Shown here in pieces: positions 35,494-43,037 of a stretch of DNA of 49,227 nucleotides (position 1 is its first letter; each line of letters begins with the position of its first letter). Source of the DNA: an uncultured Oscillospiraceae bacterium. Lineage in GTDB: Bacteria; Bacillota; Clostridia; Oscillospirales; Oscillospiraceae. The notes beneath the pieces are model-generated. The model saw only the letters and a list, made by a program, of their open reading frames with translations, did not search any database and was not told where the DNA came from. The DNA lies in assembly GCA_934573945.1 (NCBI GenBank), contig CAKTMQ010000002.1:1-49227 (forward strand), read 5' to 3'. Both the position numbers and the translations under genes were made by a program.

Positions 35494-36150
35494 CTAAATT
35501 CCCAACAGTTCATTAAACTTGTTGAGAAATTCGCCCACCTTGCTGAATGTTTTATCCAGGCCGTATTTTTCTGACAGATCTATAACAAGATCCACCGCCA
35601 AATCTATATTCCTGACAAATTCATCACCATTTTGCACCACAGCCGTCGATGACACCGTAATAGGGATCTCATTCTTCAGCCCCACAAATGTCAGATTCAC
35701 CGGCATTTTTATAGTCTTTGTGGCTGTGACGATGATCTCCTTGTAAACAATGTAGTTCAGCACGCCATACTGCACTTCAAGATTCCCGGAGATCTTTACC
35801 AATCCTTCATTTTCCAGTTTTCTGACCATCTGATCCGCAGCATCTGCTTCGTCTCGTTTGTTCCCCCTTAAGGCGCCAAAAACTGCACCATATACCGTTC
35901 CCAGATCTTTTTTGTCCTCCAACCAGTAATACTGCCCGGTAGAAGGATCGCAGCGCAGCCATGTATCACTGCGCTCCGTCGCCAACGCGGTGGCCGCATA
36001 CTGCGTGGCGCGCTGTAAAAGCGCCCTTGTCGGCAGATACATCGCCAGCAGCATCAACCCGGCAAATACCATAAAAATAATAGGAAAGAGGATGGTTGCT
36101 TCTACTACAGCATATCCTCTTGTATCCCTCCAGAATGTCTGTTGTTTCAA
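35494..36150 (-). CDS. TadE-type pseudopilin
   Basis: 218 residues from the chosen TTG start. The N-terminus DTRGYAVVEATILFPIIFM has the glycine, Glu at +5 and the hydrophobic helix of the TadE family, followed by a soluble outer domain. The in-frame GTG at 36157-36159 directly touches the ribosome binding site (GAGGAGG) and is too close. The TTG at 36148-36150 lies 9-10 bases after it and fits better. It would be a minor component of the Tad pilus. Confidence 0.85.
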   Translation of the reverse strand: MKQQTFWRDTRGYAVVEATILFPIIFMVFAGLMLLAMYLPTRALLQRATQYAATALATERSDTWLRCDPSTGQYYWLEDKKDLGTVYGAVFGALRGNKRDEADAADQMVRKLENEGLVKISGNLEVQYGVLNYIVYKEIIVTATKTIKMPVNLTFVGLKNEIPITVSSTAVVQNGDEFVRNIDLAVDLVIDLSEKYGLDKTFSKVGEFLNKFNELLGI

Positions 36151-36185
36151 AGCAACCACCCTCCTCGTTACATTGCGGTACGTTA

Positions 36186-36425
36186 TCAGCCCAATGTCTG
36201 ACTGCCCTTGATGCCATTGCCAGCACCTGTGATGTTATCCCACATTTCGCCCAGCCAGCCGCTGAGGCTGCCCCACAACGCAACGATCGCCAGAACGGCC
36301 ACCAGAATCAGCAGCACGGCTACCACAACGCCGGACAGTCCCCGCTCATCATTCTTGAAATCTTCGGCTGCCATCTTTCCTTTCAGATAAGCGCCCGTCA
36401 TCCATGCATTCACTTTTTTCAACAT
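36186..36425 (-). CDS. flp: Flp-like pilin
   Basis: 79 residues. A basic leader of 20-30 residues ends DFKNDERG, followed by LSGVVVAVLLILVAVLA, a hydrophobic helix and a short soluble end (WDNITGAGNG). Size, leader and place (between tadC and tadE) mark it as the major pilin. The usual Glu-Tyr at +5/+6 after the cleavage glycine is missing. A strong ribosome binding site (AAAGGAG) precedes the ATG, and a gap of 80 bp separates it from tadC. Confidence 0.8.
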   Translation of the reverse strand: MLKKVNAWMTGAYLKGKMAAEDFKNDERGLSGVVVAVLLILVAVLAIVALWGSLSGWLGEMWDNITGAGNGIKGSQTLG

Positions 36426-36505
36426 TTCTCGGTTCTCCTTTCTCTTTATGATTTTTCTATGTACAGCGCCGCTGTGCGGCGGAAGTACCCGCTTTTCTGT
36501 ACGCT

Positions 36506-37558
36506 CTACAGGCTCATGAAGTTCATTGCCACCGGCACCATGATCATCACCAGGATCGCCACAAACAGCAGCATAGTCGGGATCATTAATTTGGAATTTG
36601 CCTTTTCAGAATCCCGTTTTGCCGTATGACGACGCTCCTGCCAGGCGTCATGCGCCATGCCTTTCAGCAGCGCACCGATTTCCGCATTACCTTTGGACTG
36701 GCTTTGAATCAGAGCAGAGGCCAGCTTTGTCGTCTCTTTTGTATTGCAGCGGCCAAGGAAATTCGTATACGCCGCCGTGGGTTCCACCAGATTGTCCAGC
36801 TCATCAGATGTCTTTCGCATTTCCTGATAGAGCACCAGTTCCTGGCTATATGCCGTCTGTTTCCACGCCTTGTCCACGATCATCCCCGAGGTCACCAGCA
36901 GCGCCAGTTTCGATACTACATTGGGAAACTGGCGGCTGATGGCCTCTCTTCTTTTCTTCACAAGGTCAGCTACCTCGTCATAAAAGGCATAGACCACCAC
37001 CAGCACCAACAACGAGCCAACGATCATCACCGCCAGCCCCCCAGTTTTATTGCCGGATGCCAACAGCAGCACTCCCAAGAGCAACGCTGCCGCAACTCCG
37101 ATAATTGGGTAGGACAGCATCTGAGCCACCAACTGCTTTGCTCGCTCGGGCGCATACTTCTTCCCGTACAGCTCCGTATACCGGGCAATCAGTTTACGCT
37201 GTATTTCACCCTTGCCCAGTTTATCAAAGCGTCTCTGCAAGGCAAAACCCGGCATGGCAAGAATACTGATGCTCCGCAGGTCTCCCTGCTGCAGTGATTG
37301 ATTTTCCTTTTGCAGCTTGTAAATCGTCTTTTCAGAATCATCCTTCAGAAAAACAGCCATCACCTTGGCGGGTAAACCGTGATAGGTCGCCAGCTGTTCC
37401 CTGTTCTTTCTGCTCTTGTCCTGCAGCTTTTCAATTTTCTGTTGGTTATTCAGAATCTTGTTATAAGCTGCAACGATCCAATCCTCCCGTTCCACCTTAC
37501 CCAACTGGACAAGCCAAAATAACATGAGGGCTGTGGCAACTATTAAAACAAGCAGCAT
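36506..37558 (-). CDS. tadC: Tad secretion inner-membrane protein TadC
   Basis: 350 residues. An N-terminal hydrophobic helix, a charged cytoplasmic stretch, then the T2SF-type domain with helices around IIGVAAALLLGVLLL and MIVGSLLVLVVVY and a final pair at the C-terminus. Motifs such as AYTNFLGRCNTKETTKLA are typical of TadC. It lies 11 bp after tadB. Together with TadB it forms the platform on which TadA works. Confidence 0.88.
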   Translation of the reverse strand: MLLVLIVATALMLFWLVQLGKVEREDWIVAAYNKILNNQQKIEKLQDKSRKNREQLATYHGLPAKVMAVFLKDDSEKTIYKLQKENQSLQQGDLRSISILAMPGFALQRRFDKLGKGEIQRKLIARYTELYGKKYAPERAKQLVAQMLSYPIIGVAAALLLGVLLLASGNKTGGLAVMIVGSLLVLVVVYAFYDEVADLVKKRREAISRQFPNVVSKLALLVTSGMIVDKAWKQTAYSQELVLYQEMRKTSDELDNLVEPTAAYTNFLGRCNTKETTKLASALIQSQSKGNAEIGALLKGMAHDAWQERRHTAKRDSEKANSKLMIPTMLLFVAILVMIMVPVAMNFMSL

Positions 37559-37569
37559 ATGGCATCCCC

Positions 37570-38394
37570 CTAAATCTGAACATTGCTGAACTTTTTAGCC
37601 ATCACATAGCTGATGATAAACACGATCAGTCCTCCGGTGGCCACAAATCTTCCTGCATTTGTTGTATAAATGCTGTCCATAAAGCCTGCTCCGGCATAGG
37701 CGATCACGCCCAAGATCACCAACGGCATCATCAGCATAATGTTGACCTCGGACTTCGCTGCCGTCATCAATGTATCGATCTCCATCTCGATCTCCATCTT
37801 ATCCGCGATGATCTGCTGCGTTTCCCGAACGATCTCATCAGCACGACTTGACTTTCCCTCGATCGTAGCGTAAATTGATGCAAAACTGGAAACATCTTCC
37901 AGTCCGCTGCGCCGGGCAAAATCTTCGAATGCCTGTGATAGGGGCATGGCGTTTTGGAAACGGCTCAAAATAATATCCAGTTCTACGATAATATCACTGT
38001 TTTCTGAGTAGATCAGTTCCAAGTCGCCACGTGCACTTTGCAGAGCCTTGAGCACAGGGTTGCCGGCGCGCATAGAGACCGACATCGCTTCCAGCATATC
38101 AAAGAACTGAAGCCGCAGCTTTTTTATGCGCGCCGCAGTCTTGTTGCGCTGTGCTGTATAAATGTTGACAATGCCGACCGCTACACCGCCCAACAACGAA
38201 AGTACCCATATCTGATAGAACACATGAAGCACAAGAAAGCCTGCAATAAATCCTATTAAAAATGCCACAATATGATCTGCCAGTGTGGAGCAGCTTTCCG
38301 TATAATCCGGAATCTCCAGCTTTTTCACCACCGGGGCTTTTATCTTCTGTTCGCTTTCGACAACCTCCGTTGCCGCAAATACGTTTTTTCCCAT
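37570..38394 (-). CDS. tadB: Tad secretion inner-membrane protein TadB
   Basis: 274 residues. Two helices at about 43-80, a cytoplasmic T2SF domain (LEAMSVSMRAGNPVLKALQ, ARRSGLEDVSSFASIYA), and two C-terminal helices. This is standard TadB. An AGGAG ribosome binding site precedes the ATG. It lies 10 bp after tadA. Confidence 0.9.
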   Translation of the reverse strand: MGKNVFAATEVVESEQKIKAPVVKKLEIPDYTESCSTLADHIVAFLIGFIAGFLVLHVFYQIWVLSLLGGVAVGIVNIYTAQRNKTAARIKKLRLQFFDMLEAMSVSMRAGNPVLKALQSARGDLELIYSENSDIIVELDIILSRFQNAMPLSQAFEDFARRSGLEDVSSFASIYATIEGKSSRADEIVRETQQIIADKMEIEMEIDTLMTAAKSEVNIMLMMPLVILGVIAYAGAGFMDSIYTTNAGRFVATGGLIVFIISYVMAKKFSNVQI

Positions 38395-38404
38395 AGGTCA
38401 ACTC

Positions 38405-39685
38405 CTAAATTTTCCGATAAATACCGGCATTCTCCAGCTTATGCGTGTTTTGCATGGGGTTGTCCGTCCGGTACAGTCCTCCTACGACCTTCGCCTTACT
38501 GCTCTGTTCTGTTTCACGGAACTCGTACAGCGGATTAATGTGATAGGTTCTTGTAGTGGAATCATATCCCAGGATCTCAACGATCTCCATCGTCTTTCTG
38601 CTCTTATCCCGCAGACGCGAAAGATGAATGATAATATCCACCGCGGAGCCGATCTGCTGCCGGATCGCTTCCAACGGCAAGCCAGCAGCACCCTGAAGTA
38701 CCATCGTTTCCAAACGGCTGAGCATATCATAGGTAGAGTTCGCATGACCTGTAGAAAGAGACCCGTCATGACCCGTGTTCATAGCTTGAAGCATATCCAA
38801 CGCTTCTGCACCACGAACCTCGCCGACAACAATCCGGTCAGGGCGCATACGCAGCGCCGACTTTATCAGGTCTTTAATGGTAATCGCACCACTGCCATCA
38901 GGGCCGGCATTGCGGGTCTCCAGCCGCACAAGGTTATCAATATTTTTGATCTGAAGTTCTGCCGAGTCCTCGATCGTAATAATCCGTTCGTCTCTGGGAA
39001 TGAAATTGGACAATGCGTTCAGGAATGTGGTTTTACCGCTTCCCGTACCGCCACTGACGAAAATGTTATAGCGAGAGCGAACCAATAATTCCAATACCTC
39101 AGCCACTTCCGGCGTGATAGAACCATATTCGATCAACTTGCTTACCGTCATCGCTTCTTTGGGAAAGCGTCGGATCGTTACGATAGGGCCATTGAGGGCA
39201 ACCGGCGGCATGACGACATTTACACGAGAGCCATCCTCCAAATGCGTGTCCACGATCGGCTCACTTTCATTGACGACTCGACCTGCTTGCGACACAAACT
39301 TTGTAATGATCGTCTCAAGCTCTTGCCTGCTTTCAAAATGGTTGGTCATTTTTTGCAGTTTGCCGGCTTTTTCAATAAATATATCCTGATACCCGTTTAT
39401 CATCACTTCGGTAATATCTGTATCCGTGATGATCTGTCCTAATACACCCAGTCCGCGAATCGCTTCAAAAACAGCAGTCTCAATGCCCTTTTTTTCTCTG
39501 AAATTCAAGGACGACAAATGCTTCCACGCTTCAGGGCTGTTTTGGCTTGCCCACTGGATTTTCTGCTCCAGCTTTTTGTTGATCAATACGCGCAGTTCCC
39601 CATCATTCATGGTCGTCAGATCCGGATGGCGGTGTACCTCCGTTTTTAACTGCGCAATCAAGTCGTTACGTATCTTTTCGTCCAT
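38405..39685 (-). CDS. tadA: Tad pilus assembly ATPase TadA (CpaF)
   Basis: 426 residues. The secretion-ATPase domain has Walker [10 protein letters not shown] (212-220), the Asp box ITIEDSAEL, Walker B-like [16 protein letters not shown] and the His box [14 protein letters not shown]. This is a CpaF/TadA-type hexameric ATPase that powers assembly of the pilus. The ATG at 39683-39685 follows AGGAGGCGGCA; an in-frame TTG 7 codons upstream is less likely. Confidence 0.96.
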   Translation of the reverse strand: MDEKIRNDLIAQLKTEVHRHPDLTTMNDGELRVLINKKLEQKIQWASQNSPEAWKHLSSLNFREKKGIETAVFEAIRGLGVLGQIITDTDITEVMINGYQDIFIEKAGKLQKMTNHFESRQELETIITKFVSQAGRVVNESEPIVDTHLEDGSRVNVVMPPVALNGPIVTIRRFPKEAMTVSKLIEYGSITPEVAEVLELLVRSRYNIFVSGGTGSGKTTFLNALSNFIPRDERIITIEDSAELQIKNIDNLVRLETRNAGPDGSGAITIKDLIKSALRMRPDRIVVGEVRGAEALDMLQAMNTGHDGSLSTGHANSTYDMLSRLETMVLQGAAGLPLEAIRQQIGSAVDIIIHLSRLRDKSRKTMEIVEILGYDSTTRTYHINPLYEFRETEQSSKAKVVGGLYRTDNPMQNTHKLENAGIYRKI

Positions 39686-39702
39686 TGCCGCCTCCTGTTC
39701 TG

Positions 39703-40704
39703 TCAATTGAAGTAGCCAGATGACAATGTCTTATACACCACAACAGGGTCAGATGCCTGTACCTCTGGCAGCAGCACAGAGACCAATACTCCGTTGTCCG
39801 GTGTCTTTGCCGCACCCCGGTTTTTTACCAGAACGGATTTTTCCCGAATAGATTCAAAAACACTATGCTGCGCACAAAACTGCTCCCATTTTTTCTGACA
39901 GGCCATTTCACCGGTCACTACCAACAGGATCTTGCGTGCCGCCGAAAACAAAACCTCTGCGCGTGCGCTGCATGCGCCGGAATAATCTATCACAACAGTA
40001 TCGCAGATTCTGGCGCAGGCGTTTATCAGAGTCTTCACATCGTCGGCAGTCAGTTCGTTTATATCGTCGTAGTTATCCGGTTTACTGAAATAACCTATAC
40101 TGGAGCCCGGATCCTCTATCCGTATGCTTTGCAGCAGCAGCTCCGGATTTGCATCGAGTCTCTCAAAAACGCTGCTGATGCTCTTCCCACTTGCCGAAAA
40201 ATATACATCCACACTGGAGAAGGGTTCCAAATCGAGATAGATAACTTTTTTACCGGCAGCCGCTACCTGGGCAGCGTATGCCAACGCCACCGTCGTCTTT
40301 CCGCAGCCTCCCGCAGGTGACCAAACTGTAATGATCTCCGCACCGCCATCTATCTCCGGATCATTGTGGGGCAGCATGGAATAGCGTTCCAGTATGGTCG
40401 CTGTAATCGCCGAGATCCGCTGATACTTCTTGATGATCTGTACCCGCTCATCTATTGCGGAAACATCTGCCATACCGTCCCACAGCAGAATCGGCATTCT
40501 CACCGCAGCCATATCCAGTGAATCCACCAGTTCCGGATCTACCAGCGCTACATCAACATGATCGCGCTGCAGAATCTGCTGGAGCCCCTCCTCCCCCGAA
40601 CACGCTGTGATCTCCAGCAAATTTGCATATTTTTCCGACATTACGCGGGACAACCGCTCCACATAGTCATTATCCTTCAACGCAATCAAAATCCGAACTT
40701 TCAT
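39703..40704 (-). CDS. tadZ: TadZ/CpaE-like ATPase
   Basis: 333 residues. An atypical receiver-like N-terminus (1 to about 125) is followed by a MinD/ParA-like domain with the deviant Walker A PAGGCGKTT and VIYLDLEPFSSVD. TadZ localises the Tad machine to a pole or site in the cell. It lies 12 bp after the PP2C gene and just before tadA. Confidence 0.88.
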   Translation of the reverse strand: MKVRILIALKDNDYVERLSRVMSEKYANLLEITACSGEEGLQQILQRDHVDVALVDPELVDSLDMAAVRMPILLWDGMADVSAIDERVQIIKKYQRISAITATILERYSMLPHNDPEIDGGAEIITVWSPAGGCGKTTVALAYAAQVAAAGKKVIYLDLEPFSSVDVYFSASGKSISSVFERLDANPELLLQSIRIEDPGSSIGYFSKPDNYDDINELTADDVKTLINACARICDTVVIDYSGACSARAEVLFSAARKILLVVTGEMACQKKWEQFCAQHSVFESIREKSVLVKNRGAAKTPDNGVLVSVLLPEVQASDPVVVYKTLSSGYFN

Positions 40705-40716
40705 ACCGGCTTCCCC

Positions 40717-41385
40717 TCAACTTTCTTTCGTCAAAATGGCAAGTGAAATATTGTCTCTCTCCCCTTGCCCAATTACAAACTCCACCATTTCCCGGATCGT
40801 CCTCTGGAGACCGGTTCTTTTTATATTGGCCAGTCTTTCTTCGATCTGTCTGTCCTCCATGCGCTTATATAAACCGTCAGAGCACAACAAAAATGTATCT
40901 CCCCGATACGCTCCCTCATCGTAAAACAGAGGCATATTCCCGCTTTTTCCAATGCAGGCTGTCAGCTTTCCATGATTCGTATGATCCTGCGTTAATTGTC
41001 GTAGAGTCCCCTTTCGAAATGCATAAATCCGACTATCACCAGCATGTACGACAAAGTAGCTGTGTTCCTTGATCAACAGAGCAGATATGGTTGACGCCGT
41101 CTGTAATCCCCGCTTTTCTGACTCTGCCACGATCACACGATTGATTTCTGAAACAGTGTGGAGCATTTTTGTCCCTAACCCCATTTGGCGAGTCACCTTG
41201 CCAAACCACTCTCCCATCAGCCTTGTTGCTGTAGCAGATGCAAAAGCGCCATCCTTCATGCTGCCTACACCGTCGCACACCACTGCCAAATAAACGCTCT
41301 TTCCTTCTATCTGTCGCTCCTTCAGCAATACGCCGTCCATGTTTGAACTGCGCAAATTCTGAACGCTGATTCCATCATATTTCAT
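40717..41385 (-). CDS. PP2C-family phosphatase, first gene of the Tad block
   Basis: 222 residues. VCDGVGSMKDG, HAGDSRIYAF, LLCSDGLYKRM and GERDNISLAIL supply the metal-binding acidic residues. The usual N-terminal GxxRxxNED is altered to RSSNMD. No membrane segment. It is the promoter-proximal gene of the block, 45 bp from the left recombination site, so its expression depends directly on what is placed next to that site. It probably reverses phosphorylation made by the kinases further along. Confidence 0.93.
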   Translation of the reverse strand: MKYDGISVQNLRSSNMDGVLLKERQIEGKSVYLAVVCDGVGSMKDGAFASATATRLMGEWFGKVTRQMGLGTKMLHTVSEINRVIVAESEKRGLQTASTISALLIKEHSYFVVHAGDSRIYAFRKGTLRQLTQDHTNHGKLTACIGKSGNMPLFYDEGAYRGDTFLLCSDGLYKRMEDRQIEERLANIKRTGLQRTIREMVEFVIGQGERDNISLAILTKES

Positions 41386-41431
41386 CTCAACAATTGCCTT
41401 TCATAAATAATTACCCGGCAATATTGGGCAC

Positions 41432-41460
41432 TTTGCGTAGAACTGCCTCTTCTACGCAAA
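41432..41460. repeat. Left recombination site
   Basis: Arms TTTGCGTAGAA and TTCTACGCAAA (11 bp each, perfect inverted repeats) flank a 7-bp core, CTGCCTC. The same 29 bp occur at 42714-42742 with the core reversed. The arm/core layout is that of a tyrosine recombinase crossover site. It lies 46 bp upstream of the PP2C start codon and 6 bp after the recombinase stop. Confidence 0.88.
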
Positions 41461-41466
41461 GATAAA

Positions 41467-42513
41467 TCAATCCCACAGAGTAGATAGTCGTTCTATCTGT
41501 GACCGCTTGAGATCAATCGACGTATGCACATATGTATTCAGTGTTGTCGCTGTACTTGTGTGTCCCAACAGTTCGCTAAGTGTTTTGACATCCATACCCA
41601 GTTCAATACAGCGAGTTGCAAATGTGTGCCGTAATGTGTGGTAATTGACAGAACGCACGCCACACCGCTCCAGAGTCTTGTGAAAACGATATTCATACGT
41701 CCGTGGGCTGACAAATGTATGATGTGTAGATAGCACATATTCCCCCACCGAAATCTTATGCAGCATTTTCAGGATGTCATGTAATTTGGACGGTATCGGA
41801 ATCTTTCGCAGCGAAGAAGGAGTCTTTGGTGTATCGATCATCAACTCTCCCCGACCAGCGTCGGTTTTCTTCCGTATAACAGTCCCATTTACAGATAATA
41901 TGTAGTCATTCTGGTCGATGTCAGCCCAATTCAAGGCGCACATCTCTCCTATTCGCAAGCCAGTATTCAGTGACAAGAGAATGCCTAGCCCGGTAAATGA
42001 GGGCTCAGCCAACAGCTGTTGTTCTAATTGCTTTTGCTCTTCAACTGTGAGCACCTCTATTTCACGCTTATTGATATGCGGCCTGTAAACCGTTCGTCGG
42101 TTTGGGGCACAAAGATTTTCTTCTGCGGCAAACAGCAGCACTGCATTGAGAATGACCGCCATACTGCGAACGTAGGCCGGAGATAATCCTCCGGTTCCGT
42201 TCAGACGGCCTTGGCGTAATTTTTGCTCTATAAAAACATCCAACACTTCCGGAGTTAACTCTGCCAAAGTATACGTACCCAATTCCGGTATAATATGACG
42301 TTCAATTAAATACGAATATTTTTGCCTGGTAGACACCTTTTGCTGTGCCCATTTAACCTGTTGCCAACACTGTAGTATCTGTGAGAAGGAGGTGGTACGG
42401 CGTGAGTCGGTCATCGTGCTCAGTATATGCTTTACCTGATTTTTTTCTTGTCTGCAGCTCCTCTTGTAAGCTGTACTACTGCTATTGCGGTAAATTATCT
42501 TTTGATTCATCAT
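41467..42513 (-). CDS. Tyrosine site-specific recombinase (integrase family)
   Basis: 348 residues from the chosen start. An N-terminal SAM-like DNA-binding domain (SYLIERHIIPELGTYTLAEL) is followed by the catalytic domain with the Arg in LNTGLRIGEMCALNW, HTLRHTFATR, LLGHTSTATTLNTY with the active-site Tyr. All catalytic residues are present. The ATG at 42511-42513 has AAGGAG 9 bases upstream; earlier in-frame starts (42603, 42537) have weaker support. It sits inside the inverted-repeat-flanked segment and is the likely invertase for those sites. In the present orientation it reads toward the Tad operon. Confidence 0.93.
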   Translation of the reverse strand: MMNQKIIYRNSSSTAYKRSCRQEKNQVKHILSTMTDSRRTTSFSQILQCWQQVKWAQQKVSTRQKYSYLIERHIIPELGTYTLAELTPEVLDVFIEQKLRQGRLNGTGGLSPAYVRSMAVILNAVLLFAAEENLCAPNRRTVYRPHINKREIEVLTVEEQKQLEQQLLAEPSFTGLGILLSLNTGLRIGEMCALNWADIDQNDYILSVNGTVIRKKTDAGRGELMIDTPKTPSSLRKIPIPSKLHDILKMLHKISVGEYVLSTHHTFVSPRTYEYRFHKTLERCGVRSVNYHTLRHTFATRCIELGMDVKTLSELLGHTSTATTLNTYVHTSIDLKRSQIERLSTLWD

Positions 42514-42550
42514 GCAGTTGATCTCCTTGTTCATCATTAAAATTTTTGCC

Positions 42551-42586
42551 CTAAGCACAACATAATGCGAGCAGCAGAGCAAACAT
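42551..42586 (-). other. Possible 11-codon leader ORF before the recombinase
   Basis: A very short frame (MFALLLALCCA) begins right after an AAGGAG box, with only 2 bases between. The spacing is shorter than usual and the peptide is too short to judge, so it may be chance. Confidence 0.15.
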
Positions 42587-42659
42587 ATCTCCTTCGTATA
42601 CATTCAGGAAAATATGTGGTGCTTTTACCAAAAAGATGTAGCGAAATAAAGCTGCCTTA

Positions 42660-42689
42660 TTGACAATTTCCATGATAGAGTGATACTAT
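42660..42689 (+). promoter_or_regulatory. Outward-facing promoter inside the invertible segment
   Basis: A perfect -35 TTGACA (42660-42665) and -10 TACTAT (42684-42689), with an extended TGA in front, 18 bp apart. It reads rightward and out through the right recombination site. It does not serve the recombinase, which runs the other way. If the segment inverts, it would lie at about 41485-41514 and read leftward into the PP2C/Tad operon, with a start about 90 bp before the PP2C ATG. Confidence 0.78.
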
Positions 42690-42713
42690 AAAGCAGTACC
42701 ATAAAATGTGCAC

Positions 42714-42742
42714 TTTGCGTAGAAGAGGCAGTTCTACGCAAA
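42714..42742. repeat. Right recombination site
   Basis: The same 11-bp arms TTTGCGTAGAA/TTCTACGCAAA as on the left, but the 7-bp core reads GAGGCAG, the reverse complement of the left core. The four bases outside the left arm (GCAC) are also shared. Sites with reversed cores recombine to give inversion. Confidence 0.88.
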
Positions 42743-43037
42743 TTATAATACATTCAAAACATAACAGTGTATAATTTTTGATTTGTTATTGATATATGAG
42801 GTAATTCTAACAAGGACGCCTTCCCGGAAGTAGCTTGCTGATAGATGCACAAAACATCATTGCAATTCAACGGAACTCCGGCTATACTGGTCATAACAGC
42901 TGCAGCTGTCACTATCAGAACGAGGGCAGGCATGCTTTTTGTCAGGCGTGTTCGCCCTTGCCAATCGATGTTAGCAGCACTTTACAATGCAGGACAACAC
43001 CAGGCAACAGGACAACACAGAAAGGGAGCGCTGTTCT
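42743..43037. other. Intergenic region between the switch and the reductase gene
   Basis: AT-rich at first (42743-42810). No convincing gene on either strand. It holds the predicted promoter of the reductase. No copy of the tRNA-Val end and no further copy of the recombination arm is seen. Confidence 0.6.
42860..42888 (+). promoter_or_regulatory. Predicted promoter of the aldo/keto reductase gene
   Basis: TTGCAA (42860-42865), a 17-bp spacer and TATACT (42883-42888), 149 bp before the start codon. This gives the reductase a promoter that does not depend on the invertible segment. Confidence 0.6.

Larger units (their letters stand above)
41431..42742. other. Putative self-encoded invertible DNA segment
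   Basis: The segment runs between two identical 29-bp recombination sites in inverted orientation and holds one tyrosine recombinase gene plus a strong outward promoter. There are no target-site duplications outside the sites and no other mobile genes. The architecture is that of a promoter-inversion switch next to the Tad/phosphosignalling operon. Only one orientation is seen here, so inversion itself is inferred. Confidence 0.75.

Noticed and set aside
41431..42742. Insertion sequence with terminal inverted repeats
   Set aside because: The gene is a tyrosine recombinase, not a DDE transposase. No target duplication is visible outside the repeats, and each repeat has an internal arm/core/arm structure with a reversed core, which fits inversion better.
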